From Candidatus Nitrospira nitrosa (GTDB lineage: Bacteria; Nitrospirota; Nitrospiria; Nitrospirales; Nitrospiraceae), in NCBI RefSeq assembly GCF_001458735.1, contig NZ_CZQA01000001.1, positions 1,674,001 to 1,738,000 of the forward strand: 64,000 nt of DNA, read 5' to 3'. Below, piece after piece: positions 35,834-44,418 of the stretch. The position numbers and the translations under genes are program-made. Positions within the stretch are counted from its first letter, which is position 1. Every line of letters starts with the position of its first letter. The notes under the pieces were generated by a model. The model ran no database searches, was not told where the DNA came from, and saw only the letters and a list, made by a program, of their open reading frames with translations.

Positions 35834-36652
35834 TCACCCATGCTGTTTGGCATGGTGTATGGAGTGGCGGATAACAAGGCGAGTGGTCAAGATCATAAGG
35901 ACCGGGAGATGCATCAGCAACCCGCTGATACCCATGAACGTTTCACCGATCCAAAATGTCATGCCGAGGTTAAAGGCTAGGACGCCGTAATATAACCCGA
36001 TCCCGAGTAGGAGGCGCTGAGTCATCGATGGAGATATTGTGAGTGGAGCGAGTCGTTGATCCAATGGAGCATACAGCGCCAGCGAAATCAGTCCGACGAC
36101 CGCCCATCCCACATAGTTCGCGAAGGGGACGCCGAAGTGCCACCCTGGATCAGGGTAGTCATAAATTTTCCCCAAGAACCAACGGTCACCACGCAGGGCT
36201 ACGGGATCGATCACCATATCGATGAAGGCAAACAGCAAGGCAGTCAGGCCAGAGATCGCCAAACTTGTGCGGACAGTTAGATCGAAGCGTAGGGGCTTGA
36301 GAGGAGACCGGTCGTGCTTCAACGTAACATCAAACGGAAGTAGGAGCCCAAGTGCCACACAGTAGGCGGCAAAGAGGAGGAAGCTGAATGAGATGGAATC
36401 CATGAACGGCACGTCAAAAAAATAGAGCTCTTGTCCGATCGTCGAACCATTATAGAAGTACCACCCAAAGGGGATGCCGGTTCTGGTCGACGAAAATTCA
36501 CAGACAAAGGCAGTCGCCCAACTAATAAGCCAGAACCGCCAGGTTCGTGGCCAGCCGATCAGCTTGATGGCGGAAAAGAGAAAGGCGGCAAGAAAAATAA
36601 AGACATAGGGTCGGAGGAGAATGGTCTTGAAAAAGAGGACGAGGTGTTCCAT
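35834..36652 (-). CDS. cruF: Carotenoid biosynthesis membrane protein (CruF/DUF422 family)
   Basis: A 272-aa polytopic protein with about seven helices. Family marks are ATAFVCEFSSTRTGIPFGWY near the start, YFFDVPFMDSISFSFL, and FIDMVIDPVALRGDRWFLGK with its DPV block in the middle. CruF-type enzymes hydrate the 1,2 double bond of acyclic carotenoids (1',2'-hydratases); this branch could also be another terpenoid hydratase. It lies between the epimerase gene (24 nt) and the DUF5666-like gene, downstream of the prenyl-diphosphate synthase, which supplies substrate. Confidence 0.8.
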   Translation of the reverse strand: MEHLVLFFKTILLRPYVFIFLAAFLFSAIKLIGWPRTWRFWLISWATAFVCEFSSTRTGIPFGWYFYNGSTIGQELYFFDVPFMDSISFSFLLFAAYCVALGLLLPFDVTLKHDRSPLKPLRFDLTVRTSLAISGLTALLFAFIDMVIDPVALRGDRWFLGKIYDYPDPGWHFGVPFANYVGWAVVGLISLALYAPLDQRLAPLTISPSMTQRLLLGIGLYYGVLAFNLGMTFWIGETFMGISGLLMHLPVLMILTTRLVIRHSIHHAKQHG

Positions 36653-36675
36653 TCAATGGGAGTTTGAGGTGGCCG

Positions 36676-37659
36676 TTATGCGTACCCGTGGGATTTGAAC
36701 CACCGGACGGCCTTGCCCAGGGCAACTTCGGGAGGATGCTGCGGCAGTCCAAGTTCTCGGATTGCCTTGCTGCAGTCATAGTGCATCTTGTATTTGGCCA
36801 TCTTCACGCCTTCCAGCGGAATGCGCGGAGGGAGACCCGTCACATTGGCAAACCAGTGATTGAGGTAGGCGAGCGGAAGCACCGCACCCCGTGGGAGTTT
36901 TACGGATGGCGCTTTGAGCCCGGTCAATCGGCTGAGGATCTCAAACACTTCACGAAGCAAGAGATTCGTAGAGCCGAGAATATACCGTTCGCCCTGGCGG
37001 CCTTTCTCCATCGCGAGCAGATGGCCGGTCGCGACGTCATCCACATCGATGATGTTCATCCCGGTTTCAATGTAGGCCGGCATTCGCCCCTTCATGAAAT
37101 CGACAATCACCTGGCCGGTGGGCGTCGGTTTGACGTCGCCCTCTCCGACCGGGGCGCTGGGATTGACGATGACCACCGGCAAGCCTTCCTTGGCCAGCTT
37201 GTGCACCTCTTGTTCAGCCAAGTATTTTGAACGCTTATAGTGACCGGCCATTTGTTCAAGAGAGACCGGTGTCTCTTCTGTTCCGAGCCCCCCACCAGGT
37301 GGTAAGCCGATGGCCCCGATGGTGCTGCAATAGACGGTCCGTTCCACGCCAACTTCGCGTGCAGCCTCCAGTAGATTTCTGGTGCCGACCACGTTGACGT
37401 CATAAAAGATGGAGGGGGCTTTGGCCCAGAGGGCGTAGTGTGCCGCGACGTGGTAGAGCTGGCGGCAGTTGCTGAGCGCGACTCGAAGTGATGCGGGGTC
37501 GCGCAAATCCCCTGCGGCTCGTTCTACCGGAAGACCCTGTAGGTTTGTGAGGTCGGCTTCAGGTCGCGCCAAGACACGAACCTCGACCCCGGCTCGTACA
37601 AGGGCCCTGGCAACCGCAGCTCCAACAAACCCGGTTGCGCCTGTGACGAGAGCTTTCAT
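36676..37659 (-). CDS. hpnA: NAD-dependent epimerase/dehydratase, hopanoid-associated HpnA type
   Basis: A 327-aa extended SDR protein. N-terminal VTGATGFVGAAVARALVRAG binds NAD(P); the active site shows CSTIG (Ser) and HYKRSKYLAE (Tyr and Lys of YxxxK). Later blocks INPSAPVGEGDVKPTPTG-like, MNIIDVDDVATGHLLAMEKG and ERYILGS match HpnA, the epimerase associated with hopanoid loci. The operon with IspA supports terpenoid or glycolipid modification. HpnA's substrate is not settled in the literature I know. Confidence 0.88.
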   Translation of the reverse strand: MKALVTGATGFVGAAVARALVRAGVEVRVLARPEADLTNLQGLPVERAAGDLRDPASLRVALSNCRQLYHVAAHYALWAKAPSIFYDVNVVGTRNLLEAAREVGVERTVYCSTIGAIGLPPGGGLGTEETPVSLEQMAGHYKRSKYLAEQEVHKLAKEGLPVVIVNPSAPVGEGDVKPTPTGQVIVDFMKGRMPAYIETGMNIIDVDDVATGHLLAMEKGRQGERYILGSTNLLLREVFEILSRLTGLKAPSVKLPRGAVLPLAYLNHWFANVTGLPPRIPLEGVKMAKYKMHYDCSKAIRELGLPQHPPEVALGKAVRWFKSHGYA

Positions 37660-37746
37660 TGAGGAGAGCGAACGGCAGGTGGCGCATAACTGACAGCAAA
37701 AAACCCTAATCCTATGTTTGCGCCATAAGCCATATGCGATGAGCTC

Positions 37747-38646
37747 TTAGTTTTTGCGAGCCGTGATATATCGCGCGATCTCGCGCAGCGGGTCGGCAGA
37801 AGAGCCGAAGGACGATAAGCGGGTGATCGCACGAGTGACACAGTCGTCGGCCAGCTTCTTTGCTCCATCCACTCCGTAGAATGTGGGATAGGTTTTCTTC
37901 CCACGTTCCGCATCGGTATTAGGATTCTTCCCCAACTCTTCACGAGTGCCGGTGACGTTCAGCACGTCATCCGCGATTTGAAATGCCAGGCCGATGTCTT
38001 CGGCGTAGCCGGTCATATCATCGAGCTGGCGGTCGTTTGCCCCGGCGGCAATGGCGCCCATGCGGACCGCAGCGCGCATCAGCATGCCGGTTTTATGCTT
38101 GTGAATATTCTGAAGCATCGGGAGGTCGATGTCTTTATTTTCAGCCTGGATGTCGAACACTTGGCCACCCACCATGCCCATATTGCCGGACCCAAAGGCC
38201 AATTCCTGAATGATACGGACTTGCCGCAAGGGATCGCAGCCTTTCATAAGATCCGGTCGGCTGACCAAGTCGAAGGCCATCGTCAGGAGCGCGTCGCCAG
38301 AGAGGATGGCCATGGCTTCGCCATAGACTTTATGGTTCGTCGGTTTTCCACGACGAAAATCGTCGTTGTCCATTGCTGGCAGGTCATCGTGGATCAGCGA
38401 GTAGGTGTGGATGAGCTCCAAAGAACAGGCAACGGCCATCAGGCCGGGAGGTGTCTGGTCAAGGGCCTGCGCCGCCGCGATCGTCAAAATCGGTCGAACT
38501 CGTTTCCCGCCGGCCATCAGGCTGTAGCGCAGACTCTCATGCAGCGTCGTCGGCGGGGTGACGGACGGAGGCGCGATGAAGTCCAGAAATCGATCAACGT
38601 CGATCCGCTTTTGTTCAAGGTAGTCGGCGATGTTCATGACGTTCAT
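37747..38646 (-). CDS. ispA: Polyprenyl (farnesyl/geranylgeranyl) diphosphate synthase
   Basis: A 299-aa trans-prenyltransferase that extends DMAPP with IPP. The first Asp-rich motif is HDDLPAMDNDDFRRG, the second FQIADDVLN; GGKRVRP and the Lys-Thr region GKKTYPTFYGV are also present. A two-residue insertion between the aspartates (DDxxxxD) is the bacterial farnesyl type. ATG 38637 is an alternative start. It heads a minus-strand operon (ispA-hpnA-cruF-DUF5666-holin-like), feeding carotenoid or hopanoid production. Confidence 0.93.
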   Translation of the reverse strand: MNVMNIADYLEQKRIDVDRFLDFIAPPSVTPPTTLHESLRYSLMAGGKRVRPILTIAAAQALDQTPPGLMAVACSLELIHTYSLIHDDLPAMDNDDFRRGKPTNHKVYGEAMAILSGDALLTMAFDLVSRPDLMKGCDPLRQVRIIQELAFGSGNMGMVGGQVFDIQAENKDIDLPMLQNIHKHKTGMLMRAAVRMGAIAAGANDRQLDDMTGYAEDIGLAFQIADDVLNVTGTREELGKNPNTDAERGKKTYPTFYGVDGAKKLADDCVTRAITRLSSFGSSADPLREIARYITARKN

Positions 38647-39014
38647 CTTTCAAATGATCGGTCAATTCGCGCGGAGAGTAACAAACAAGGAAGGATGAGT
38701 CAAACAGGAGCGATGGGCAATTATCCATCGTGCTCGGTGAGTCTTGACGGAGAGTCTCGATCGATGGAAAATGCGCCCTCTCTCATCAATATGCCCGTTC
38801 AATATGAAGGTGATGGAAGAAAATAATAAATCTCCAAATCCGGCTGAATATCATTGGTCTGGCGGGGGAATGGTAGAAGTGCCTACAACAGGTGATTCGT
38901 TCCGGGTTGGTCTTCGATATCGATGCGGCTGCATTGTGTTAGCCAGTCGCTGGACTTCATGGAGTGCCTGGAGCACAACGACGAATATCTGAAGCGAACA
39001 AACGGGAGGAAGCC
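38647..39014. other. Divergent intergenic region
   Basis: About 370 nt between ispA (minus) and the secreted-protein gene (plus). Only unsupported short frames were found. Promoters in both directions are expected; I cannot pinpoint them. Confidence 0.45.
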
Positions 39015-40784
39015 ATGATGTTGAAAATTCGCGTGGACATGTTTGGAGGAGTAGCTGCAATGGGCTTGCTCGCCTGGGTTCTCTTAGCCTCTCCTCAGGT
39101 AGAGGCGGGTAAAGATGGACGAGGTGGTTCTCATGGTGACGTCAGATATGAATTATGGGCGAGTGACCAGTCCAATACCGTGGTAGGCAAAGGTGCACTC
39201 GGTATTGACGGCAGTCTCCTGTGGATTTGGGATAATAAGACAATTGAGAAACAGGTAGACGGTGGCCGCTCTGCTGCACCAATGCCTTGCGCTGGCACTG
39301 CTGCACCTTGCGACACCAATTTGGTGTTTCCTGCCGGGCTTCCCGAACACAACGAGTTCAACGCTCCCACCGGGAATGTGCGCCCGCCGGCGGGCCGTCT
39401 TCATTCTGCTTTTATTGATCCACAACAGAAATATGCGCTCCTGAGTTTCTTTGCGCCAGGTGGTGGGATGATCGGGGTGATGGATGCTGAGACGAAAGAA
39501 GCTGTCGCGTTGTTTCGTGCGACTCAGACTGGTACTGGACGGACGAACCACATGAGTTTTTGGCGGCACGACGGATTGGCGATTTTGGTTTGTAATCTGG
39601 ATGGGCGGATCGTGGAACGAATTGATGTCACACGGGATGCCACTGGTCGTATTACAACCCTGAGCTACAACATGAAGGCTGGTTTGGGAGTTGGGAAAGG
39701 GCAAACCGTTGTGGAACCACCACGAGTCTATCTTGGTAGCAATGCGGTGGGGCATCCACTGATCGGCAGCATCCAAGTCGGGACTTCTGATTTCAGTGAT
39801 CTGACGCCGAACGGATTCTGTAAAGAGAACGGTTGCACCACTGGCCCAAATGGGTCCTCCGGTGGGCGTCCCAATAATGCGATTCTCTGCCCGATCCCAG
39901 CCAATAACAACGCCTTGGTGTATGTGACATTAGCCGGTGGAGGCTTGCTCGTGATCGATTCGAGTACGACACCGATGGCGATCGTTGCTGAGTATGGCAA
40001 CGAAGTAATCAATGGTGCCGGGTGTGCCGGTACCCAGGCCAACGGGCTCATTCATCTGGACGGAGGGGTTTCGGCTGGTGTGGCGGGACTTACTCAATCC
40101 ACGTATGCGGTGTATGTGCTTCCTCACGCGGCCTTTCCCTTTGCGCCTGAACATAATTCCGAGAACCAGCCTCTCCCCGTTGTTGTGATCAAGGATCCGA
40201 CAAACACACTGACGAATGGAAATCATGATCATAGCGGCGTGTCCTCTAACGACACAGGGCAAATCCCTGGCACGACCACGCGCCGTGATGCCCATGGTGT
40301 AGTTGCTACAGTGGATGAAAAGTACGTGCACACGGGAGATCGGATTCAGAATAAAGTCGAGGTGGTCAAAACGAGGGGACAGTCGAAACCGGCGGCGATC
40401 TACGATCTCACCTCAGAAAACGGTGAAGGGCGAGGTGTTGGCCCCTGCCTGGCAGCCAGCGTGACGGATGATCCCTCGATGCCATTGAATGATCCGGCAC
40501 CCGATCTGATTTCGCGAAGCCCGAATGGAGATTATTTGTTTGTTGCATTGCGTGGACCTGCACCTGTGACGGCCAACCATGCTGCACAAGGGAGTTGCCC
40601 CGGTGTTGGAGTCATCAAGCTTGAGCAGGGGGGTAAGTCCGGCAGGTTGTACAGTGTCATCCGCACGACCAACACAGTTGATACGGCTCCCAGCTCACCT
40701 CCGGGCGGATATGCTTATACCGGCAGAGAGCGATCGGATATACATTTTGTGGATATTCGGATCGTTGGTGAATCGACAGACTGA
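39015..40784 (+). CDS. Large secreted protein of unknown function, beta-propeller-like
   Basis: 589 aa from ATG 39015 (GGGAGGA 4 nt upstream; ATG 39018 equally possible); the frame upstream to 38964 is not used. Signal peptide GVAAMGLLAWVLLASPQVEA. The mature chain is Gly/Asn/Thr-rich, with repeated strand-turn units such as VYVTLAGGGLLVIDSSTTPM, LVCNLDGRIVERIDVTRDAT and DVRYELWASDQSNTVVGKG that suggest a beta-propeller. Four or more Cys occur in pairs (CAGTAAPC, CKENGC). A His/Asp patch (GNHDHSG) could bind metal. Family not identified. Confidence 0.7.
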   Translation: MMLKIRVDMFGGVAAMGLLAWVLLASPQVEAGKDGRGGSHGDVRYELWASDQSNTVVGKGALGIDGSLLWIWDNKTIEKQVDGGRSAAPMPCAGTAAPCDTNLVFPAGLPEHNEFNAPTGNVRPPAGRLHSAFIDPQQKYALLSFFAPGGGMIGVMDAETKEAVALFRATQTGTGRTNHMSFWRHDGLAILVCNLDGRIVERIDVTRDATGRITTLSYNMKAGLGVGKGQTVVEPPRVYLGSNAVGHPLIGSIQVGTSDFSDLTPNGFCKENGCTTGPNGSSGGRPNNAILCPIPANNNALVYVTLAGGGLLVIDSSTTPMAIVAEYGNEVINGAGCAGTQANGLIHLDGGVSAGVAGLTQSTYAVYVLPHAAFPFAPEHNSENQPLPVVVIKDPTNTLTNGNHDHSGVSSNDTGQIPGTTTRRDAHGVVATVDEKYVHTGDRIQNKVEVVKTRGQSKPAAIYDLTSENGEGRGVGPCLAASVTDDPSMPLNDPAPDLISRSPNGDYLFVALRGPAPVTANHAAQGSCPGVGVIKLEQGGKSGRLYSVIRTTNTVDTAPSSPPGGYAYTGRERSDIHFVDIRIVGESTD

Positions 40785-40857
40785 AGCGTACACCCAGTCG
40801 GATATCACCTGATTGTTGGATATGGGCCACTGGTGAAGGGGCGAGGCAGGGGCTTGC

Positions 40858-40887
40858 TTGTTTTTCACGCGATTGCCCCGCTATACT
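40858..40887 (+). promoter_or_regulatory. Sigma-70-type promoter for a probably leaderless transcript
   Basis: TTGTTT, 18 nt, TATACT. The -10 box ends 8 nt before the ATG at 40896, so transcription should begin at or just before the start codon. No ribosome-binding site is seen there, consistent with a leaderless mRNA. Confidence 0.6.
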
Positions 40888-40895
40888 GCCGCCCC

Positions 40896-41186
40896 ATGAG
40901 TATTCGAAAAGCTGGTGGTGAGTGGGAGCCGATGACGCTTCCGGTTTTAGCGCGTCTCTGTCGGGTGTGCCAAGAGGATCTTTATCGGGACAAAACCATG
41001 CTTCGCGGAGGCTGGTCCCGATGTACGGTCTGTGACGAATTTGTCCATTACAGTTGTCTTGCCAGTGGGAAAGTCTCTTTTTTGAAAGCCAGACCGCGGG
41101 TGTGCAAGGCCTGCCGTGCCGTGCGGGAGGGAGGTTCTGTTCCTTCGGTGAACAACGATGGGTCCCCCGCGGCAGCCATGCCCTGA
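40896..41186 (+). CDS. Small C4HC3 zinc-finger (PHD-like) protein
   Basis: 96 aa from ATG 40896 (ATG 40932 is an alternative). The core is a cross-brace zinc-finger pattern: CRVC, 17 residues, CTVC, 4, His, 2, Cys, 15, CKAC. This is exactly the spacing of PHD-type fingers (C4-H-C3), which are common in eukaryotes and rare in bacteria. It may instead be a bacterial double zinc ribbon that fell into this spacing by chance. Two zinc ions are expected. It is followed at 41253 by another CxxC protein on the same strand. Confidence 0.7.
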   Translation: MSIRKAGGEWEPMTLPVLARLCRVCQEDLYRDKTMLRGGWSRCTVCDEFVHYSCLASGKVSFLKARPRVCKACRAVREGGSVPSVNNDGSPAAAMP

Positions 41187-41252
41187 GTTCTGGTTCTCTT
41201 CTGCTCCTGTCCGATTTCCAGAAGGGGTCAGCTGAACAATTGGTGAAGGCTT

Positions 41253-41654
41253 ATGGCCGACTCACCGTTGACTGAGGCGATCATGACACAGGTGATTCGC
41301 AGTGGGGCGTTTCTCCAGCAATGCTGGTCGGTTCATCCCCTCTGTGTGACGGTCAAGCGAGTAACCGAAGAAAACGCAGTGGTTCTCCTCTGCAGTTCCT
41401 GCAAGTCGGCCCATTATTTGAATATTGCAACTGTCACAGCGATCGCCTCGTCAGCGCAGCAGGCGGCTGTAGAAGTGGCTTCCCGAGACGAACCGCCTGG
41501 GGAAGACTATCTCAAGGCCTGCGTCACTGCCCATGCTGCCTCGCTCACGCTTCGGGAGATGGATGTGTTTCAGGATCTGGTGCGGCTCCGTTGTGCCGAC
41601 TGCCGGCGTCTGTACGATGTGACGGTCTCGGTATTTGAAACGCGCCAAAAATAG
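41253..41654 (+). CDS. Small protein with two CxxC motifs
   Basis: 133 aa, no family recognised. Two similar halves are visible, each with a CxxC in a hydrophobic strand: LLCSSCKSAHYLNI and LRCADCRRLYDVTV, about 65 residues apart. Together they could form one four-Cys zinc ribbon. It is 66 nt downstream of the PHD-like gene; the two could work together. Confidence 0.6.
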   Translation: MADSPLTEAIMTQVIRSGAFLQQCWSVHPLCVTVKRVTEENAVVLLCSSCKSAHYLNIATVTAIASSAQQAAVEVASRDEPPGEDYLKACVTAHAASLTLREMDVFQDLVRLRCADCRRLYDVTVSVFETRQK

Positions 41655-41708
41655 AGGGGAGTTGTCAGCTAATAGCCAGAATTAGCGAGTTCTTTCCCAT
41701 GTAATGCC

Positions 41709-42329
41709 ATGCTCCAGTCACTTGCGTTTACCGATGATGAGACGACATTGCTGGCCGATACGCAGTTGTTTCGAAAAAAGGCTACCGTCACGGCGAAGAT
41801 CCGACGCATGCTGGAAGGGACGCGCCAAGCACTACAGGCCGACCTTGACGCTGTTACGCTCGTCAGTCCTCCCGGTTTTGACTCAAAGGTCCATCAACTG
41901 GTGAAAGGGGAGCACCTGGAAGATTTCCCCTATCAGTACCTTGATTACCCCAAACACTTCCAGGGCGGGAATACGTTCACGTTTCGGACGTTGGTCTGGT
42001 GGGGGCATTACGTGGTGTGCGCCATGCTATTGGAAGGCGATGGACTTCGGCACTATAAGCAACAACTTCTTGGGCGATTTCACCAAGTGGCGGGAAGAGG
42101 GTTGGAATTGTCGCTGGCCCCGGCGCTTTGGGAGTGGAAACGCGGAGAGGGTTATACCTTTCCGATCACGCATGACCGAAAGGCCCAGATTGCCGCTATC
42201 GTAGCCGAGCGATCACTGATCAAGGTGCTGCGGTGTGTTTCTTTTGAGGATCTACGCATTCGGAATGGGGAACTCCCTCATATAGCCTGTGAGACATTTC
42301 GGACGATACTTCCCATCATTATTCACTAA
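41709..42329 (+). CDS. Conserved-type cytoplasmic protein of unknown function
   Basis: 206 aa. Helical N-terminal third (LFRKKATVTAKIRRMLEGTR), a central Trp/aromatic block (FQGGNTFTFRTLVWWGHYVV) and a final WEWKRGEGYTF region. The mix of Asp/Glu-rich start and aromatic core looks like a globular enzyme or binding domain, but no catalytic motif is evident. Codon use resembles the neighbours, so it is probably a real gene. Confidence 0.6.
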   Translation: MLQSLAFTDDETTLLADTQLFRKKATVTAKIRRMLEGTRQALQADLDAVTLVSPPGFDSKVHQLVKGEHLEDFPYQYLDYPKHFQGGNTFTFRTLVWWGHYVVCAMLLEGDGLRHYKQQLLGRFHQVAGRGLELSLAPALWEWKRGEGYTFPITHDRKAQIAAIVAERSLIKVLRCVSFEDLRIRNGELPHIACETFRTILPIIIH

Positions 42330-42343
42330 CCATGTAATCCTAA

Positions 42344-42372
42344 TTGTCTCCGAGGCTCAACTTGGGTAGACT
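42344..42372 (+). promoter_or_regulatory. Promoter upstream of the lipoprotein gene
   Basis: TTGTCT, 17 nt, TAGACT. The upstream TTG of the open frame lies inside the -35 box, so translation must begin downstream at GTG 42413, where GGAGG stands 5 nt before it. Confidence 0.6.
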
Positions 42373-42412
42373 GTGCCCACTACTATGTCCCAACTTTGAC
42401 AGGGAGGCGCCT

Positions 42413-43060
42413 GTGAAGCCATCGTCGTTGCGAGTTCTTGGCTGTGCCATCATGGGGGCGGCTATGTTGGCTGGTTGTCGGGGAACGGGAGAGGTACGGA
42501 CTCTCGACTTGCGTGAAAAGCTGCCAATGGTACAGGTGACCGACATCGAGCCGGTCAAGATCGTCATTGAACCCTTTGAGGATCGACGGACGGACAAAAG
42601 CCGTGTCGGGACACGCACACATCTTTGGGGGGGAACGACGTATTTCAATGTGCCGGGCGATCGACTCGCCGAGATGCTCACGCAGCGGCTCGCCGACCGA
42701 TTGAAAACCCGTGGGTGGAATGATCGTGTCTGGAACGTGCGTGTCGCTCCGGCCGGCGCGGTGCCCGATGCGGACATCGTTATCAGTGGACAGGTCCAAG
42801 ATTTCTCGGCGAGCGCCAAGAGCCGGGTCTTTTCGACGGTGATTGAAACCAGCAGCCGCTTTCACGTACAGGCGCAAAATCAGTCGGATCACAGCACCAC
42901 CATTCGAAGAGTGGAAGGGGCCCGGTCGCGAACCGTCTTTTGGTTCAACAATGACGACGTGCAGGAGCAACTCTCCGCCACCTTACGGGATGGAATCGAG
43001 CGGCTGCTGGGCGACACGATGATCGAGCGTAAGGCGTTGAGATCGGTACGGCAGAAATGA
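42413..43060 (+). CDS. YajG-like outer-membrane lipoprotein
   Basis: 215 aa from GTG 42413 (see promoter at 42344). Lipoprotein signal with lipobox MLAGC. The mature domain follows the YajG pattern: VKIVIEPFEDRRTDKSRVGT, DRLAEMLTQRLADRLKTRGW, ADIVISGQVQDFSASAKSR. Related lipoproteins act as auxiliary factors of envelope transport or peptidoglycan enzymes; role here unknown. The genes that follow on this strand do not obviously share its function. Confidence 0.75.
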   Translation: MKPSSLRVLGCAIMGAAMLAGCRGTGEVRTLDLREKLPMVQVTDIEPVKIVIEPFEDRRTDKSRVGTRTHLWGGTTYFNVPGDRLAEMLTQRLADRLKTRGWNDRVWNVRVAPAGAVPDADIVISGQVQDFSASAKSRVFSTVIETSSRFHVQAQNQSDHSTTIRRVEGARSRTVFWFNNDDVQEQLSATLRDGIERLLGDTMIERKALRSVRQK

Positions 43061-43146
43061 GCAGAGACGCCCATCGAATCTGATGTGGGCGCCAGTGTGC
43101 GCATCATGCGGTCTCTGATCTCGGGGCACGCTAAAGGAAGTAATCC

Positions 43147-44208
43147 GTGCGAGAGCGGCGGTGGGAAACGACGGCGCCATTGAGTTTTCAGCAAGCTCTC
43201 GCAGTCGGGGAACGGCTGGCGGCTCTGGGGTTGAAACCTGTCTCGCCGGCTCAGGATGTCATTTGTTACGTCGAGGAATGGACGGTCTCGTCTCTCGATG
43301 CCATCGATCAGCTTGATCCGTGGGCGACGGAAGATGTCACGCTGATCCATGTACGGGAGGGGTGGCGCGGGGATTTCTTTCTCCTATCCGGTGCCTATCA
43401 TACGGTCTACCAGCGTCATCAAGACATCGGGACCTATTGCTCCATCAGCCATCCCTGGCGCATCCGAGAGCGCCTGCGATTTCACGAGCCGCGCGCCATG
43501 TGCTGGATCGGATTTCGCCATGCCCATTCGTTCATTCGAATCCGGCTTCAAACGAGCCAGGTCATCGCACCAGGGGAAACGCGGGGTGATACGGACCGGA
43601 TGCGATGGCTGGACGAGCGGCGAGCGGCATTTCTGGAAGCGATTACCCTCTTAGATCTCCCAATCGAAACCTACGTCGAAAAGGAGGCCGTAGTCCTGCG
43701 ACCCATCGACACGTCTTTTCCGTTCTTCTGCTCCTGGCCTGATGCGTTTGGCCCTTGCCAATTTGAGTACAATACGTCCGATGCGTTTGAGTTCCTCGTC
43801 CCATCCAGCAAGCTCGCAGAGACGTTCCATCCTGAACCGGCCGGGGTTCGAACCTATCTGACGGGGTTTTCCGAAGCGGCGTTGGCCGAGTTCCAAGCCA
43901 TCGAGCCGAGTGCCCGGCTTATGTATCGATGCTCGGTCCACTGCCCGCTGGATGAACTCCCTGAGATATTAACGGCGATCGGGCCTGATGGGGTCCTCTA
44001 CGCCACGCTCTGTGAGTTTCAAACACAGACGCTCTTACCCGACCGGGGCGATGCTTCTGCGATCATCGGTATTGTTGGAGGTCATCAACAGTTCAAGGTT
44101 GAAGTACGTCTCAACCAAGCGCCGCTCCCAGAGGACAATATGGCACCATGGTTGGAACGATTGATTGGGTATCCGGTCGTATATGCGCCGCTGCCCGCCT
44201 TTGTGTGA
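43147..44208 (+). CDS. Large conserved-type protein of unknown function
   Basis: 353 aa, GTG start with AAAGGAAG about 6 nt upstream. No signal peptide or membrane helix. Rich in aromatic residues and Cys (ICYVEEW, FFCSWPDAFGPC, YRCSVHCPL). The sequence GFRHAHSFIRIRL and repeated HP/HCP pairs could be metal-binding, but no family motif was recognised. It could be a cytosolic enzyme; substrate not inferable. Confidence 0.6.
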   Translation: MRERRWETTAPLSFQQALAVGERLAALGLKPVSPAQDVICYVEEWTVSSLDAIDQLDPWATEDVTLIHVREGWRGDFFLLSGAYHTVYQRHQDIGTYCSISHPWRIRERLRFHEPRAMCWIGFRHAHSFIRIRLQTSQVIAPGETRGDTDRMRWLDERRAAFLEAITLLDLPIETYVEKEAVVLRPIDTSFPFFCSWPDAFGPCQFEYNTSDAFEFLVPSSKLAETFHPEPAGVRTYLTGFSEAALAEFQAIEPSARLMYRCSVHCPLDELPEILTAIGPDGVLYATLCEFQTQTLLPDRGDASAIIGIVGGHQQFKVEVRLNQAPLPEDNMAPWLERLIGYPVVYAPLPAFV

Positions 44209-44418
44209 CGGCACGCTGAAAAAGATTTCCAACGTGGTTCTCGCTTCGGAAAACCCATCACCGTATCCCAGAGGGTACCCTTTCGGTACTGTTCTCGTCT
44301 GCGCCTCGTTGAGGGACCTTGTCGAGTATCCAGAGAATCCGTCTCTGACATGGGGTAGGTTGCCGGGCGATTCAGTACGTGGATTGAATAATCGAACGGG
44401 ATTTCGCACAGGAACGGC

